A DNA stretch of 49,368 nt from Clostridiales bacterium (GTDB lineage: Bacteria > Bacillota > Clostridia > Lachnospirales > Cellulosilyticaceae). A model generated the notes under the pieces. It was not told the origin of the DNA. It saw only the letters and a list, made by a program, of their open reading frames with translations, and did not search any database. The first letter of the stretch is position 1. The number at the start of each line of letters is the position of its first letter. The DNA lies in the NCBI GenBank assembly GCA_019418225.1, contig DYCF01000016.1, forward strand, positions 1-49,368, written 5' to 3'. Below, one piece after another: positions 18,075 through 26,448 of the stretch. Position numbers and translations under genes: made by a program.

Positions 18075-19352
18075 TTAATAACAATCTTTACCTAAGTATT
18101 TTGCATTTGAACCAAGTTCTGCTTCTATGCGTAATAATTGATTGTATTTAGCAACACGTTCACTCCGACTTGGCGCACCTGTTTTAATTTGTCCTGCATT
18201 TATAGCAACAGCTAAATCTGCTATTGTGGTATCCTCTGTTTCACCTGAACGATGAGAAACAACAGCGCGATATCCCGCCTTGTGGGCCATATTAATAGCT
18301 GCTAATGTTTCACTTAATGAACCAATTTGATTTAATTTAATTAGAATACTATTTCCGCAACCAATTTCAATACCTTTTGCTAAGCGTGTTGTATTCGTTA
18401 CAAATAAATCATCTCCAACTAATTGAACTGATTTGCCTAACTCAGCTGTAAGCTTTTCCCACCCATTCCAATCTTCTTCATCAAGTGCATCTTCTATAGA
18501 GCGAATAGGATAACGTTTGCATAAATCTGCCCAAAATGCTATTAATTCATCTGTAGTATAAGTTTTTTGTGATTTTGGAAGTAAATAGCCACTTTCAGCT
18601 TTCCACTCACTAGATGCTGCATCAATTGCTAATGCAAAGTCTGTACCTGGTTCATAGCCAGCAGCTTTAATGGCTTCTAAAATAAGCTCAATAGCTTCTT
18701 CATCTGATTCTAAGTTAGGTGCAAATCCACCTTCATCTCCAACAGCTGTAGATAACCCTTTTCCTTTAAGAATTTTAGCTAGGTTATGAAAAACTTCTGC
18801 ACACCAGCGTAACGCTTCTTTAAAAGAAGGTGCCCCTATCGGCATAATCATAAACTCCTGAATATCTACATTATTGGCAGCATGGGCACCACCATTTAAA
18901 ATATTCATCATTGGTACTGGTAATGTATTTGCATTAATCCCACCAATAAAACGATAAAGTGGTAAACCAAGTGCTTGTGCGCCTGCTTTACTTGCTGCTA
19001 AAGAAACAGCTAAGATTGCATTTGCACCTAATTTAGATTTATCAGTTGTGCCATCTAAAGCAATCATCTTTTCATCAATAGCTGCAATATTTGTTACATC
19101 CATACCGTAAAGAGCTGGTGCAATAATCTCATTGATATTGGCTACTGCTTTTTCTGTTCCTTTTCCTAAATATCTCTTTTCATCTTGATCACGTAATTCT
19201 AATGCTTCAAAAATTCCTGTTGAAGCCCCACTTGGTGCTGCACCAATGCCAACTACACCATTTACTAATGTTACAACAGCTTCAACAGTTGGATTTCCTC
19301 TAGAATCAAGAATTTCTCTTCCTACTACAGATTCAATATAATATTTTGTCAT
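18075..19352 (-). CDS. eno: Enolase (phosphopyruvate hydratase)
   Basis: Enolase converts 2-phosphoglycerate to phosphoenolpyruvate in the cytosol. The 425-aa length is normal. Conserved features are VGREILDSRGNPTVE at the N-terminus, SGASTGIFEALELRD, MPVPMMNILNGGAHA-like NTLPVPMMNILNGG, the metal-site AVGDEGGFAPN, DALDEEDWNGW, VGDDLFVTN, and the signature LIKLNQIGSLSETLAA followed by SHRSGETEDTTIADL. AGAGGGAAAGGAA precedes the ATG. It is transcribed alone from a strong promoter at 19483-19511 and stops at a strong hairpin. Confidence 0.98.
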   Translation of the reverse strand: MTKYYIESVVGREILDSRGNPTVEAVVTLVNGVVGIGAAPSGASTGIFEALELRDQDEKRYLGKGTEKAVANINEIIAPALYGMDVTNIAAIDEKMIALDGTTDKSKLGANAILAVSLAASKAGAQALGLPLYRFIGGINANTLPVPMMNILNGGAHAANNVDIQEFMIMPIGAPSFKEALRWCAEVFHNLAKILKGKGLSTAVGDEGGFAPNLESDEEAIELILEAIKAAGYEPGTDFALAIDAASSEWKAESGYLLPKSQKTYTTDELIAFWADLCKRYPIRSIEDALDEEDWNGWEKLTAELGKSVQLVGDDLFVTNTTRLAKGIEIGCGNSILIKLNQIGSLSETLAAINMAHKAGYRAVVSHRSGETEDTTIADLAVAINAGQIKTGAPSRSERVAKYNQLLRIEAELGSNAKYLGKDCY

Positions 19353-19406
19353 TTCCTTTCCCTCTTTCTTATGTATGTTAAATTAATCTAAACATAAAGT
19401 GGAGTC

Positions 19407-19429
19407 GGGCAAACTCCCACAGCTTGCCC
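19407..19429 (-). promoter_or_regulatory. Hairpin in the eno 5' leader
   Basis: GGGCAA at 19407-19412 pairs with TTGCCC at 19424-19429 inside the leader of about 130 nt between the predicted eno promoter and its start codon. No T run follows, so it is more likely an mRNA-stability or translation element than a terminator. Confidence 0.4.
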
Positions 19430-19482
19430 AACCACATGAAGTAGTGATGATTGCTCATCAGTTGTATTGTTAAGATAATGAT

Positions 19483-19526
19483 ATATTATCAGACAATCTC
19501 AGCTTTGTCAATGATAACAATTATCA
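19483..19526 (-). promoter_or_regulatory. eno promoter with abutting Fur-box-like palindrome
   Basis: On the minus strand TTGACA (19506-19511) and TAATAT (19483-19488) are separated by exactly 17 bases. Directly upstream of the -35, 19512-19526 reads TGATAATTGTTATCA. This matches the Bacillus 7-1-7 Fur consensus TGATAATNATTATCA at 13 or 14 of the 14 fixed positions. A second palindrome, GATAAT-N5-ATTATC at 19474-19490, covers the -10. Confidence 0.65.
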
Positions 19527-19562
19527 TTATTAATTTTATTATTTTCAATTAAATATTCGCAT

Positions 19563-19597
19563 AAAAAAAGCTACTCTCTATAAGAATAGCTTTTTTT
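19563..19597. terminator. Bidirectional-looking terminator between rhodanese and eno
   Basis: AAAAAAAGCTA pairs with TAGCTTTTTTT around a 13-base loop. It lies 16 bases after the rhodanese stop and ends that transcript before the eno promoter. Confidence 0.85.
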
Positions 19598-19613
19598 ATG
19601 CCCTTAATATACT

Positions 19614-19925
19614 TTACTTTTCAATTTCATATGGCCAGCTCATAATACCACCCATATCATATAAATTTGTATATCCCATATGTTCTAAAATAGCGCCAGC
19701 AGTTAAAGTTCTTACACCACTTCTACAATAGTAGTAAATTGGCTGATCAAAATCTGGTGCCACTTCTTCAATGCGCATTTCTAATTCTGGCAATGGAATA
19801 TGAATACAGCCTGGAATATGGCCCTCCTCATATTCTGCTCTTGAACGAATATCAATTAAAATGATTTCCTTATTTGTATCTAAATTAGCTTTTGCTTCTT
19901 GTACATTTAATTTTTCTATACTCAT
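19614..19925 (-). CDS. Single-domain rhodanese-like sulfurtransferase
   Basis: At 103 aa this is one rhodanese domain. It has the N-terminal DIRSRAEYEEGHIPGCIHIPL and the active-site loop CRSGVRT, where the Cys near residue 68 would carry persulfide sulfur. A closing segment follows (GYTNLYDMGGIMSWP). Such small proteins move sulfane sulfur in the cytosol. TAGGAGAAATAAT precedes the ATG. The gene has its own terminator. Confidence 0.92.
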   Translation of the reverse strand: MSIEKLNVQEAKANLDTNKEIILIDIRSRAEYEEGHIPGCIHIPLPELEMRIEEVAPDFDQPIYYYCRSGVRTLTAGAILEHMGYTNLYDMGGIMSWPYEIEK

Positions 19926-20026
19926 ATTATTTCTCCTAAGTTATCTCCCCTTTTACTCTACCTAGCTTCCCCATTAAAGTCAATCTTTAAAACTTAAGAG
20001 CGTCTGTTTCATTTCCCATTTTAGTA

Positions 20027-20212
20027 TCATTTATTGGATAAGTTTTTATACGTTGTAAAAAATAATACACCTGCTACAAAAATAAGAACGGACATACTCA
20101 AACTCATCATAAGCCTATTTAATAGCACAACTACAATTCTTACCCCGCCAATAAACATAAGTAAATAGCTTGCATACAACAACAATTTCATATAAATTTC
20201 TTTATTTTCCAT
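20027..20212 (-). CDS. Small two-helix membrane protein, paralogue of the one in the biosynthetic cluster
   Basis: This 61-aa protein has two hydrophobic segments (about residues 10-30 and 37-54), a short charged start (MENKEIYMKLLLYASYLLM) and a TYKNLSNK tail. It closely resembles the 62-aa protein at 39426-39614, which begins with an almost identical sequence and ends NYKNMSKRM. GAGGAAGGGTTGCT precedes the ATG, so it is a real gene. I do not know the family. Two copies in one 50-kb window, one inside the peptide cluster, suggest a housekeeping membrane protein with a dedicated copy. Confidence 0.75.
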   Translation of the reverse strand: MENKEIYMKLLLYASYLLMFIGGVRIVVVLLNRLMMSLSMSVLIFVAGVLFFTTYKNLSNK

Positions 20213-20360
20213 AGCAACCCTTCCTCACTAAAACATTATAAATGACTTAATATTTCTTTGACTGCATTTACAAATTCCTATGGTGCATCTAGATATGGAT
20301 TGTGTCCTGTTTCTTATATATATTATATTTTCATTAGGATAGAACAGTGCTCTCAAATAA

Positions 20361-20411
20361 AAATACCTTTCGATTTATAGATATGACTTTTCTATAATGC
20401 GAAAGGTATTT
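20361..20411 (-). terminator. Terminator of the multicopper oxidase operon
   Basis: AAATACCTTTCG at 20361-20372 pairs with CGAAAGGTATTT at 20400-20411. An inner CTATA/TATAG extension is possible. Minus-strand transcripts exit into TTTTTATTTG. Confidence 0.85.
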
Positions 20412-20441
20412 TTTATCTAAACTATTAAAATCTATTGCTTT

Positions 20442-23400
20442 CTAATCTCTTAATGGCACTAGGGGTTCCTTCCCCTCTTCGACCACATGCATAACTCCCC
20501 ACATACCTGATTCAACGTCCCATGTAATATTGGCAGATTGATACATATAATCGCCTGCTTGACCTATTCCCGCTGTTGCACCACCTAACATTTCTCTCTT
20601 ATAACTATCTCCTATAGTTATTGCACCTTCTGTACCTATAATTGGTGAATTAATATTTTCACTTTCACTATGGCAAGCATGTTCATGCAGATAAAAACTC
20701 GTTGCCCTTGGTTTATCTGCTGCCATAAGCAACTTGAAGGTAATTGGATCACCTGGGTTTGCATAAAATATTGGTGTTGCTATATCTGATAAATCTCCTG
20801 GAATTGAAGAAAATACATCGCCTATATTAGGGTTAAGCAATAACCTATTATAAAATGGCTCACTTCTAAGGTTATATCCTTTCATACCTTGATCCTCTGT
20901 ATCAAATTCATCACCATCTGGTGCGATTTCAGGATTAAAGAAAAACTTAGGAAGGATTTCTCCATTTTTATCCTCCATATAAATACCATTTTGTACAAGT
21001 AATACGAACTGTCTGTAATCTGGTAAAAATGGATTAGCTATAATAAGCTGTTCTCCCCATCGTGTTCTCTTACCCGTAAAAGGATTATAATATTTTGAAC
21101 CCATTTCTGATAAACTTACAGCACCAAATAAACCATGTTTTCTGTGATTCATCACATCTCCCATATCTACCACAATAGCCTGCGTAGTAGTCTCAGGATA
21201 AAACCATCTATAGGTAATAGACTCACATACACCTATTGTTTGATCTGGATTAAAGCCTACAGTTGCGCCATCCGAACCAAGTACATCATATTCCGCTCCC
21301 TGACTATTCATAGAAACTCTCGGACTATAAGGCCAAGGTTTCTGTACGGGTACTTCAGGAAACTGAGGAACATCTAATTCTTTAGGCATCAGATTCACAA
21401 GTGTAAGTTCGATACCTTCTCCTGCATTAGCTGTAATAATAAAAGGTTCTGGTTCTTTGCTGCCACTCATAACTGCTACCGCATCCTTATAATCTACAAA
21501 TACCATACCATATGGATCGTTATCTCCAAATTGATTGTAATTAATCTTCTTCTGAACTGCTGCTACATGATACTTTCTAACCTTAGTTCCTTTCGGGAAT
21601 GGATGTCCTGGTGATGTTGCCTTAGGTGGAGGGCTTCCTGTCTTTTCTGGTAAAGGTGTTCTCCTTGGTGGTAAAAGTGGCCTATCGCCAAGCGGATATA
21701 AGCTAGGCATAAATGTGCCTCTTACTCTAGTAATTCCCCAAACACCTAACCATAAGTCATCCATACCACCAGAATAATAAAGTACATCAAAGTCTCTCTC
21801 ATCACTTAAGCTATCTAATGAAAATTCAAAGGTAAATGTTTCTGAAATACCTATATGCTGTTCTTGTACAATTGGGGAATCTACATCTGTTCTATCTCTA
21901 TGCCACATATAACGATTAAAGTTAATTGCATGAGATTCCTCATGGGCCCCATCGATTAATCTTACTCTTACAGGATCTCCTGCATAGCCTTCAAATACAG
22001 GTGTCCACGGATCTCCATGTACATATGAACTAAATACATAAGCCGGGTCTCCGCCTCGAATTTGGAATGGTGCACTACGATAATTAAAGGCGACAATACC
22101 CATATCCTCCATCATACCTGGTTCATCTGGTGGATTAAGCGGATTATTATCATCATAAGCTGGTACCCAGTCGTGTACAGCTAAACAAAATTCCCTAAAA
22201 TCAGGACTAAATGGATTCTTAATAACAGCCTGTGTCCCAGCTTCAATAGGTTCTCCTGTATGCGAGTCAAAAAACTTAGAGCCTTCTGATTCTATAATCG
22301 CACCCCCGAATAAACCGTGAAGCTGTACAGAATTTGCAAAAAGGTGATCATGGAAGAAACAAACCTTCAATTCAACATCTGCATACCATCTATAAATAAC
22401 CGTCTGTTCATGTGCCGTACCTGTCATATAGTTCCAGCCCGTATTGGCTCCATCAGAAGATAACACATCAAACTTTACAAAGTGTACGTGTGTAGATGCA
22501 AATAAGGTATGGATAAGAAGCTGAAAGGCATTAGGTCCTAATTCTTCTGGAAACTTATTTGTAAAATGAATTTCTATACATTCTCCTGCCAGTGCTCTAA
22601 TGAATAGTGGTTCTGGATTTTTAAGCCCCTTCATAACTGCTTCTTCATCTTTTGCTAATACATAGAATCTGCCCTCAGGATCATGCCAATTGGCTTCATT
22701 ATAAACAATATCTCGCTGAATACCTACAATATCATATCGCCGTATCGGTGCACCTGGCGGACAGGGATTTACAAATAATGCACCTTCTTTAAAATCATCT
22801 ACTAATGCATTCTGTTCTAATGGCGTAATTGGAAAATCTCTATCAAATCCAATGGGTGGTACTGGACTTCTGCAACCCACTTTGCCAGGAATAAAAAATG
22901 GGAAGCCAGGACGCTCTGCTGTAGGTTTTGGCGGACATGGCCTATCTGGAAGTGGCATCAATCTCGTAACTGGTGTGCCATCCGGATAGCAGCGATTGCC
23001 TTCTTCAAGGACATCATGAATACGTTGAATTCCCCACATGCCTTCGTCAAAATGAGGATATAAATGGCAGTGATAAATAACATCTCCATAGGCTTTCTGC
23101 AAACTTCCTGCACCATATAAGATATCAAATCCAATCGTTTCACCTGGACTTAATGCACGTGAGTCATTTAAAAAGGATTCTTGTACACTAGGCTCTGATA
23201 ACCATTGCTGTAAGTGCAAATGGAAAATATGCGTTTCTTTAACGCCGCCATGAATAGCATACCATCTTACAGGGTCACCCTTATAGCATCTAGGAAGAAT
23301 GGTAGGTGGTGGATCACCAAAAACCCATGAATCATGGTGTACCTCTTCGCCTTCACAGAAAGGACATACGACCCCCTCCATAATAAGATTCATTCTATTA

Positions 23401-24071
23401 CGCATAGGTTCTGCACGGTAATTTATAGAGTGTGTCATCGCCGCAAAGCCTGTCATGGGATCTACTGGTGTTTCACCAAATCGATTTTTAACGGCCGCTT
23501 CATCATGAAAAATAGTTACAAACTCTCTAAAATCAGGTCTAAATGGATGATGTATATCTGCAAAAACACCACTCTTAAGTGGACATCCTGTCTGTGGATC
23601 TGTCCATGTACTACCCGGTGCCTCTACCACAATAGCACCAAATAATCCATGTATATTGCTTCCGATTTCTGAACTTAAAGCATTTCCCAAATCACTAAAA
23701 TGAAAGGCTCCTTGAATTTCTGCTTCCCATCTATAAACAATTGTTTTATTAGGTTGTGCTAGTGTACTTACATTACCGCCTACAAAAGCCCCATTAGATT
23801 GCTGCACTTTGTAAGGCAAAGCCTTGACATTTATGGATGCCGCAAAACACAGCTCATTCGTAAAGCTAATTTCTACTGTATCTCCTTCATGGACACGTAT
23901 AACTAAGGGTTGCACTAAATCAACGTAGGTTCCTGGACATCTTCTTATAGCATCTTTTACTTTTTCCTTATTTTCATCTAAAACATACATAAGACCATTC
24001 GGGTCCACATCACCATATTTATTATAGACAATAGGAACTTGAATGGCTGATATATCAAAATGTCTAACCAT
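20442..24071 (-). CDS. Giant six-cupredoxin-domain multicopper oxidase, MnxG-like
   Basis: The 1209-aa protein has three repeated two-domain units, each with blocks like KxxxIxYN..GDxDPxG, YRW, HGLFGA and NPFxPDFREF. A full oxidase site is visible in the first unit: HIFHLH near 280 (HxxHxH) and HCHLYPHFDEGM near 333 (HCHx3Hx4M, type 1 and trinuclear copper). HVH near 527 and HDH near 574 can complete the trinuclear centre. The equivalent sites in units 2 and 3 are degraded. The size and layout recall Bacillus spore Mn(II) oxidase MnxG. There is no signal peptide, which fits a spore-coat protein made in the mother cell. It is the last gene of a four-gene operon. Confidence 0.88.
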   Translation of the reverse strand: MVRHFDISAIQVPIVYNKYGDVDPNGLMYVLDENKEKVKDAIRRCPGTYVDLVQPLVIRVHEGDTVEISFTNELCFAASINVKALPYKVQQSNGAFVGGNVSTLAQPNKTIVYRWEAEIQGAFHFSDLGNALSSEIGSNIHGLFGAIVVEAPGSTWTDPQTGCPLKSGVFADIHHPFRPDFREFVTIFHDEAAVKNRFGETPVDPMTGFAAMTHSINYRAEPMRNRMNLIMEGVVCPFCEGEEVHHDSWVFGDPPPTILPRCYKGDPVRWYAIHGGVKETHIFHLHLQQWLSEPSVQESFLNDSRALSPGETIGFDILYGAGSLQKAYGDVIYHCHLYPHFDEGMWGIQRIHDVLEEGNRCYPDGTPVTRLMPLPDRPCPPKPTAERPGFPFFIPGKVGCRSPVPPIGFDRDFPITPLEQNALVDDFKEGALFVNPCPPGAPIRRYDIVGIQRDIVYNEANWHDPEGRFYVLAKDEEAVMKGLKNPEPLFIRALAGECIEIHFTNKFPEELGPNAFQLLIHTLFASTHVHFVKFDVLSSDGANTGWNYMTGTAHEQTVIYRWYADVELKVCFFHDHLFANSVQLHGLFGGAIIESEGSKFFDSHTGEPIEAGTQAVIKNPFSPDFREFCLAVHDWVPAYDDNNPLNPPDEPGMMEDMGIVAFNYRSAPFQIRGGDPAYVFSSYVHGDPWTPVFEGYAGDPVRVRLIDGAHEESHAINFNRYMWHRDRTDVDSPIVQEQHIGISETFTFEFSLDSLSDERDFDVLYYSGGMDDLWLGVWGITRVRGTFMPSLYPLGDRPLLPPRRTPLPEKTGSPPPKATSPGHPFPKGTKVRKYHVAAVQKKINYNQFGDNDPYGMVFVDYKDAVAVMSGSKEPEPFIITANAGEGIELTLVNLMPKELDVPQFPEVPVQKPWPYSPRVSMNSQGAEYDVLGSDGATVGFNPDQTIGVCESITYRWFYPETTTQAIVVDMGDVMNHRKHGLFGAVSLSEMGSKYYNPFTGKRTRWGEQLIIANPFLPDYRQFVLLVQNGIYMEDKNGEILPKFFFNPEIAPDGDEFDTEDQGMKGYNLRSEPFYNRLLLNPNIGDVFSSIPGDLSDIATPIFYANPGDPITFKLLMAADKPRATSFYLHEHACHSESENINSPIIGTEGAITIGDSYKREMLGGATAGIGQAGDYMYQSANITWDVESGMWGVMHVVEEGKEPLVPLRD

Positions 24072-24088
24072 TATTTCTTGCCCCCTGT

Positions 24089-24331
24089 CTAATTAATCGC
24101 TGGCATCTGGCCCGGTACCTCTTCTACAAAAAAAGCTGAAATCTGATCTAATTGAATTGTAAAAACACGATTCTTTAATGGTGCAGGTACACCAAACTCA
24201 CTTAATACATAGATTTGACTAGGATCTGCATCTTGTAAGGTGCCTACAACAAAAAATGGAAAAGCTTCTGTCATAACAAGTATTTTATTTCCGATGCCTG
24301 CTGATAACTTATTTAATAATGAACTTCTCAC
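24089..24331 (-). CDS. Small protein of the multicopper oxidase operon (80 aa)
   Basis: This 80-aa soluble protein has no signal peptide or cysteine. It looks like a short beta-barrel: KILVMTEAFPFFVVGTLQD, then IYVLSEFGVP, then RVFTIQLDQISAFFVEE. It has the same strand rhythm as the neighbouring 119-aa protein. I do not recognise a family. It sits 17 bases upstream of the oxidase. In Bacillus, MnxG is encoded after two small partner proteins, MnxE and MnxF, with which it forms one complex; this gene may fill such a role (inference from order only). The start is GTG with AGGAGG 8 bases before it. Confidence 0.65.
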   Translation of the reverse strand: MRSSLLNKLSAGIGNKILVMTEAFPFFVVGTLQDADPSQIYVLSEFGVPAPLKNRVFTIQLDQISAFFVEEVPGQMPAIN

Positions 24332-24346
24332 AGTTTCTTCCTCCTC

Positions 24347-24706
24347 TTAATAAAGTGAAAACCTAATATTATAATCAAATGGTGTAAACCATACTACATT
24401 CACTAATGGAATAATAAGTTCTGTCGGAAAGATGTACTCTGGCGCATTGCTCATCTTAATATTTACTTTTGTAAGCACAACATATTCATCTGTTACCTCT
24501 GCTACTTGTGCACATAGAATAGGTCTAAATACTTGATTGAGTATATTCAATTGATTAGCATCTAAGACAATTAATAAGACTTCATTTAAATATGCTCTTA
24601 GTTCATTAGCTAAGTCTTCTCGCGTAAATCTATTAGTTGTCTTCACACTCGTACACTCTTTTTTCTGATGCGCTTTTCTATTTTTACTTACAGGTCCTAC
24701 TGACAT
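24347..24706 (-). CDS. Small protein of the multicopper oxidase operon (119 aa)
   Basis: The protein has a basic Lys-rich start, a helical segment (FTREDLANELRAYLNEVLLIV), then alternating hydrophobic strands (AQVAEVTDEYVVLTKVNI...LIIPLVNVVWF). This may be a small barrel. No family is recognised. It lies 15 bases upstream of the 80-aa gene and is probably a partner or scaffold of the oxidase in the spore coat. A TTG two codons upstream is possible, but AGGGGGA is spaced 6 bases from the ATG at 24706, so I prefer that. Confidence 0.65.
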   Translation of the reverse strand: MSVGPVSKNRKAHQKKECTSVKTTNRFTREDLANELRAYLNEVLLIVLDANQLNILNQVFRPILCAQVAEVTDEYVVLTKVNIKMSNAPEYIFPTELIIPLVNVVWFTPFDYNIRFSLY

Positions 24707-24724
24707 AATCAATCCCCCTATTTA

Positions 24725-25318
24725 TTAATGCTCATGCACATTATGATCCTTGTAAAATTTTAACTCCCCTGCTATAACTTCTCCTTCAATATTAATAGGC
24801 GCCCCCTGTAAATCTGTTGCATAAACATATATTTGTGCCCCTTTATCTACATGCTGATGTTGAAGTGTAAATAAAATACTTTGTGTTGATCCGTCCTCTT
24901 TAAATAAGGCAACGCCATAATGTTCTCCATCACCTTCAAAATATTTTAATGCCTCTACATTCACCATAGTTATACCGTTTATCTCACTAGTCAGTTGTAT
25001 TTTTCCCTTATATACTTGCATCTCACGCTCTATTAATACAGTAAAATTCATTCTAGTACCACTTCTTCTATCTAGTATAGTGCCCCCTCCCTCTATAAGC
25101 GTTTCATGATGACTCATCCTCGGCACATTACAAACCTCAGGTGCGCATACAGGTGAAAATACACCATTGCACATAGAATTATCAATATACGAAATAGCCG
25201 GCTGTGGACATCCTGTATCCAATGTCCCACATTGTTGATTCATTTGCAAACTACATACCTGCCTCTCTTTTGCTCTTCTATATCGCTTCTTTTCATTCGC
25301 CTGGGTGTGAGTTTCCAT
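24725..25318 (-). CDS. First gene of the oxidase operon, Cys-containing coat-like protein (197 aa)
   Basis: The N-terminal 75 residues are basic, then rich in Cys and Pro with spaced cysteines (QQCGTLDTGCP, MCNGVFSPVCAPEVCNVP), as in spore-coat proteins that cross-link. The C-terminal 110 residues form a predicted beta domain (MNFTVLIEREMQVYKGKIQL...GEVIAGELKFY) ending in a His-rich tail HNVHEH that could bind metal. No known family is recognised. GAGGTGTAA precedes the ATG. A 13-bp tandem repeat lies in its upstream region. Confidence 0.65.
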   Translation of the reverse strand: METHTQANEKKRYRRAKERQVCSLQMNQQCGTLDTGCPQPAISYIDNSMCNGVFSPVCAPEVCNVPRMSHHETLIEGGGTILDRRSGTRMNFTVLIEREMQVYKGKIQLTSEINGITMVNVEALKYFEGDGEHYGVALFKEDGSTQSILFTLQHQHVDKGAQIYVYATDLQGAPINIEGEVIAGELKFYKDHNVHEH

Positions 25319-25372
25319 TTACACCTCATCCTCTCTTATATTAATACAGCTTGTTGCACTATTATCATATGC

Positions 25373-25428
25373 TTGGGCATATATTTTGGGCATATATTTT
25401 GGGCATATATTTTGGGCATATATCTTGC
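25373..25428. repeat. 13-bp tandem repeat in the oxidase-operon promoter region
   Basis: GGGCATATATTTT recurs four times at exact 13-base spacing (GGG at 25375, 25388, 25401 and 25414). Beside it the minus strand reads CATATGATA, which fits the -10 consensus CATANNNTA of sigma-K promoters. No clear -35 AC is seen at the right distance. Confidence 0.7.
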
Positions 25429-25511
25429 GACTATATATCTATTCATTTTTTATCTATTCTAAAATTCCTTTACAAATTTATTAATATTTTATATAATATT
25501 TAATAACTTAC

Positions 25512-25584
25512 CGGGGTGTGGCCTAGCTGGTAAGGCGCTAGACTGGGGGTCTAGAGATCGCGTGTTCAAGTCACGTCACTCCGA
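25512..25584 (+). tRNA. tRNA-Pro (anticodon GGG)
   Basis: All arms fold. The acceptor CGGGGTG pairs with CACTCCG. The D arm contains CTGGTAAGG. The anticodon stem CTAGA/TCTAG encloses the loop CTGGGGG, giving anticodon GGG. The T arm CGTG-TTCAAGT-CACG is complete. The discriminator base is A and CCA is not encoded. It is a lone tRNA between the oxidase operon and the peptide cluster. Confidence 0.96.
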
Positions 25585-25612
25585 TTAGCTTTAAAGTATT
25601 TAAAACGCAAAG

Positions 25613-25653
25613 AAAGCCTAGCTTCCACTTAATTGTAGCTGCTAGGCCTTTTT
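25613..25653. terminator. Terminator shared by tRNA-Pro and the peptide cluster
   Basis: AAAGCCTAGC pairs with GCTAGGCCTTTTT. The hairpin ends directly before the MTA phosphorylase stop codon. It has a T run on the plus side and an A-rich flank on the other, so it may work in both directions. Confidence 0.8.
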
Positions 25654-26421
25654 CTACTTATTGCAACAATTAATCTGAGTCGTATCTAACTGCCTCAAAA
25701 TTAACTTAATATACATCTTTAATGTATCAATACTATGTGCAAAGCTCTCTTGTACTTGCTGATAACTGACTGGTTTTATATTAGGATTGCCTTCTAAACC
25801 AGCATCATAATCTGTGATAACTGATATATTCAAATAACACATTCCTAATTCCCTTGCCAAATAGCATTCAGGATATTGTGTCATATTAATAGTATCTCCG
25901 CCTATCAATTTATAAAATCTACTTTCTGCCTTTGTTGAGAACATCGGTCCTTCTATTACTATCATAGTTCCCTGTTTATGTACTGTTATTCCCATTTCAT
26001 TTCCAACCTTTATTGCTAACTCTCGTAAAGCTTCACAATATGGTTGCGCCATTGATATATGCTCTACCCCTTCTATGCGAAAGGTATTATCTCGTTTGTG
26101 CGTAAAATTTATATATTGATCTGTAATTACAAAATCTCCTATCTTCATTTTTTCATTTAAACTTCCACATGCGGTTGGTGCAATAATCCATTTCACTCCT
26201 AATTCTTTTAATGCAGCTAAGTTTGCTTTATATGGAATATTATGTGGTGCATATTGATGTTGCTTGCCATGTCTAGGAATAAAAGCTATCTTTTTGCCTT
26301 CAAATGTTCCTATAGCTATCTTATCACTTGCTTTTCCATAATGTGTATCTATACTTACTTCTTCCATATGTTCAAAGAACTCATAAAATCCAGAACCACC
26401 TATTATGCCAATGTCAACCAT
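25654..26421 (-). CDS. S-methyl-5'-thioadenosine / purine nucleoside phosphorylase family
   Basis: The 255-aa protein belongs to the MTAP branch of purine nucleoside phosphorylases: IGIIGGSGFYEF, FIPRHGKQHQYAPHNIPYKAN (phosphate site), APTACGSLN, IEGPMFSTKAESRFY, and NMTQYPECYLARELGMCY with ITDYDAG. It splits MTA or a related 5'-modified adenosine into base and ribose 1-phosphate. It starts 27 bases after the NRPS-like gene in the same direction and is the last gene of the cluster. This suggests clearance of an adenosine by-product of the cluster's SAM enzymes. A plain housekeeping role cannot be excluded. Start: AGAAGGGGATTTTGT before the ATG. Confidence 0.88.
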   Translation of the reverse strand: MVDIGIIGGSGFYEFFEHMEEVSIDTHYGKASDKIAIGTFEGKKIAFIPRHGKQHQYAPHNIPYKANLAALKELGVKWIIAPTACGSLNEKMKIGDFVITDQYINFTHKRDNTFRIEGVEHISMAQPYCEALRELAIKVGNEMGITVHKQGTMIVIEGPMFSTKAESRFYKLIGGDTINMTQYPECYLARELGMCYLNISVITDYDAGLEGNPNIKPVSYQQVQESFAHSIDTLKMYIKLILRQLDTTQINCCNK

Positions 26422-26448
26422 ACAAAATCCCCTTCTTATTTAGTATTT

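Noticed and set aside
25373..25428. CRISPR or iteron-type origin
   Set aside because: The 13-bp units have no spacers, and no replication initiator gene or other origin features are nearby.
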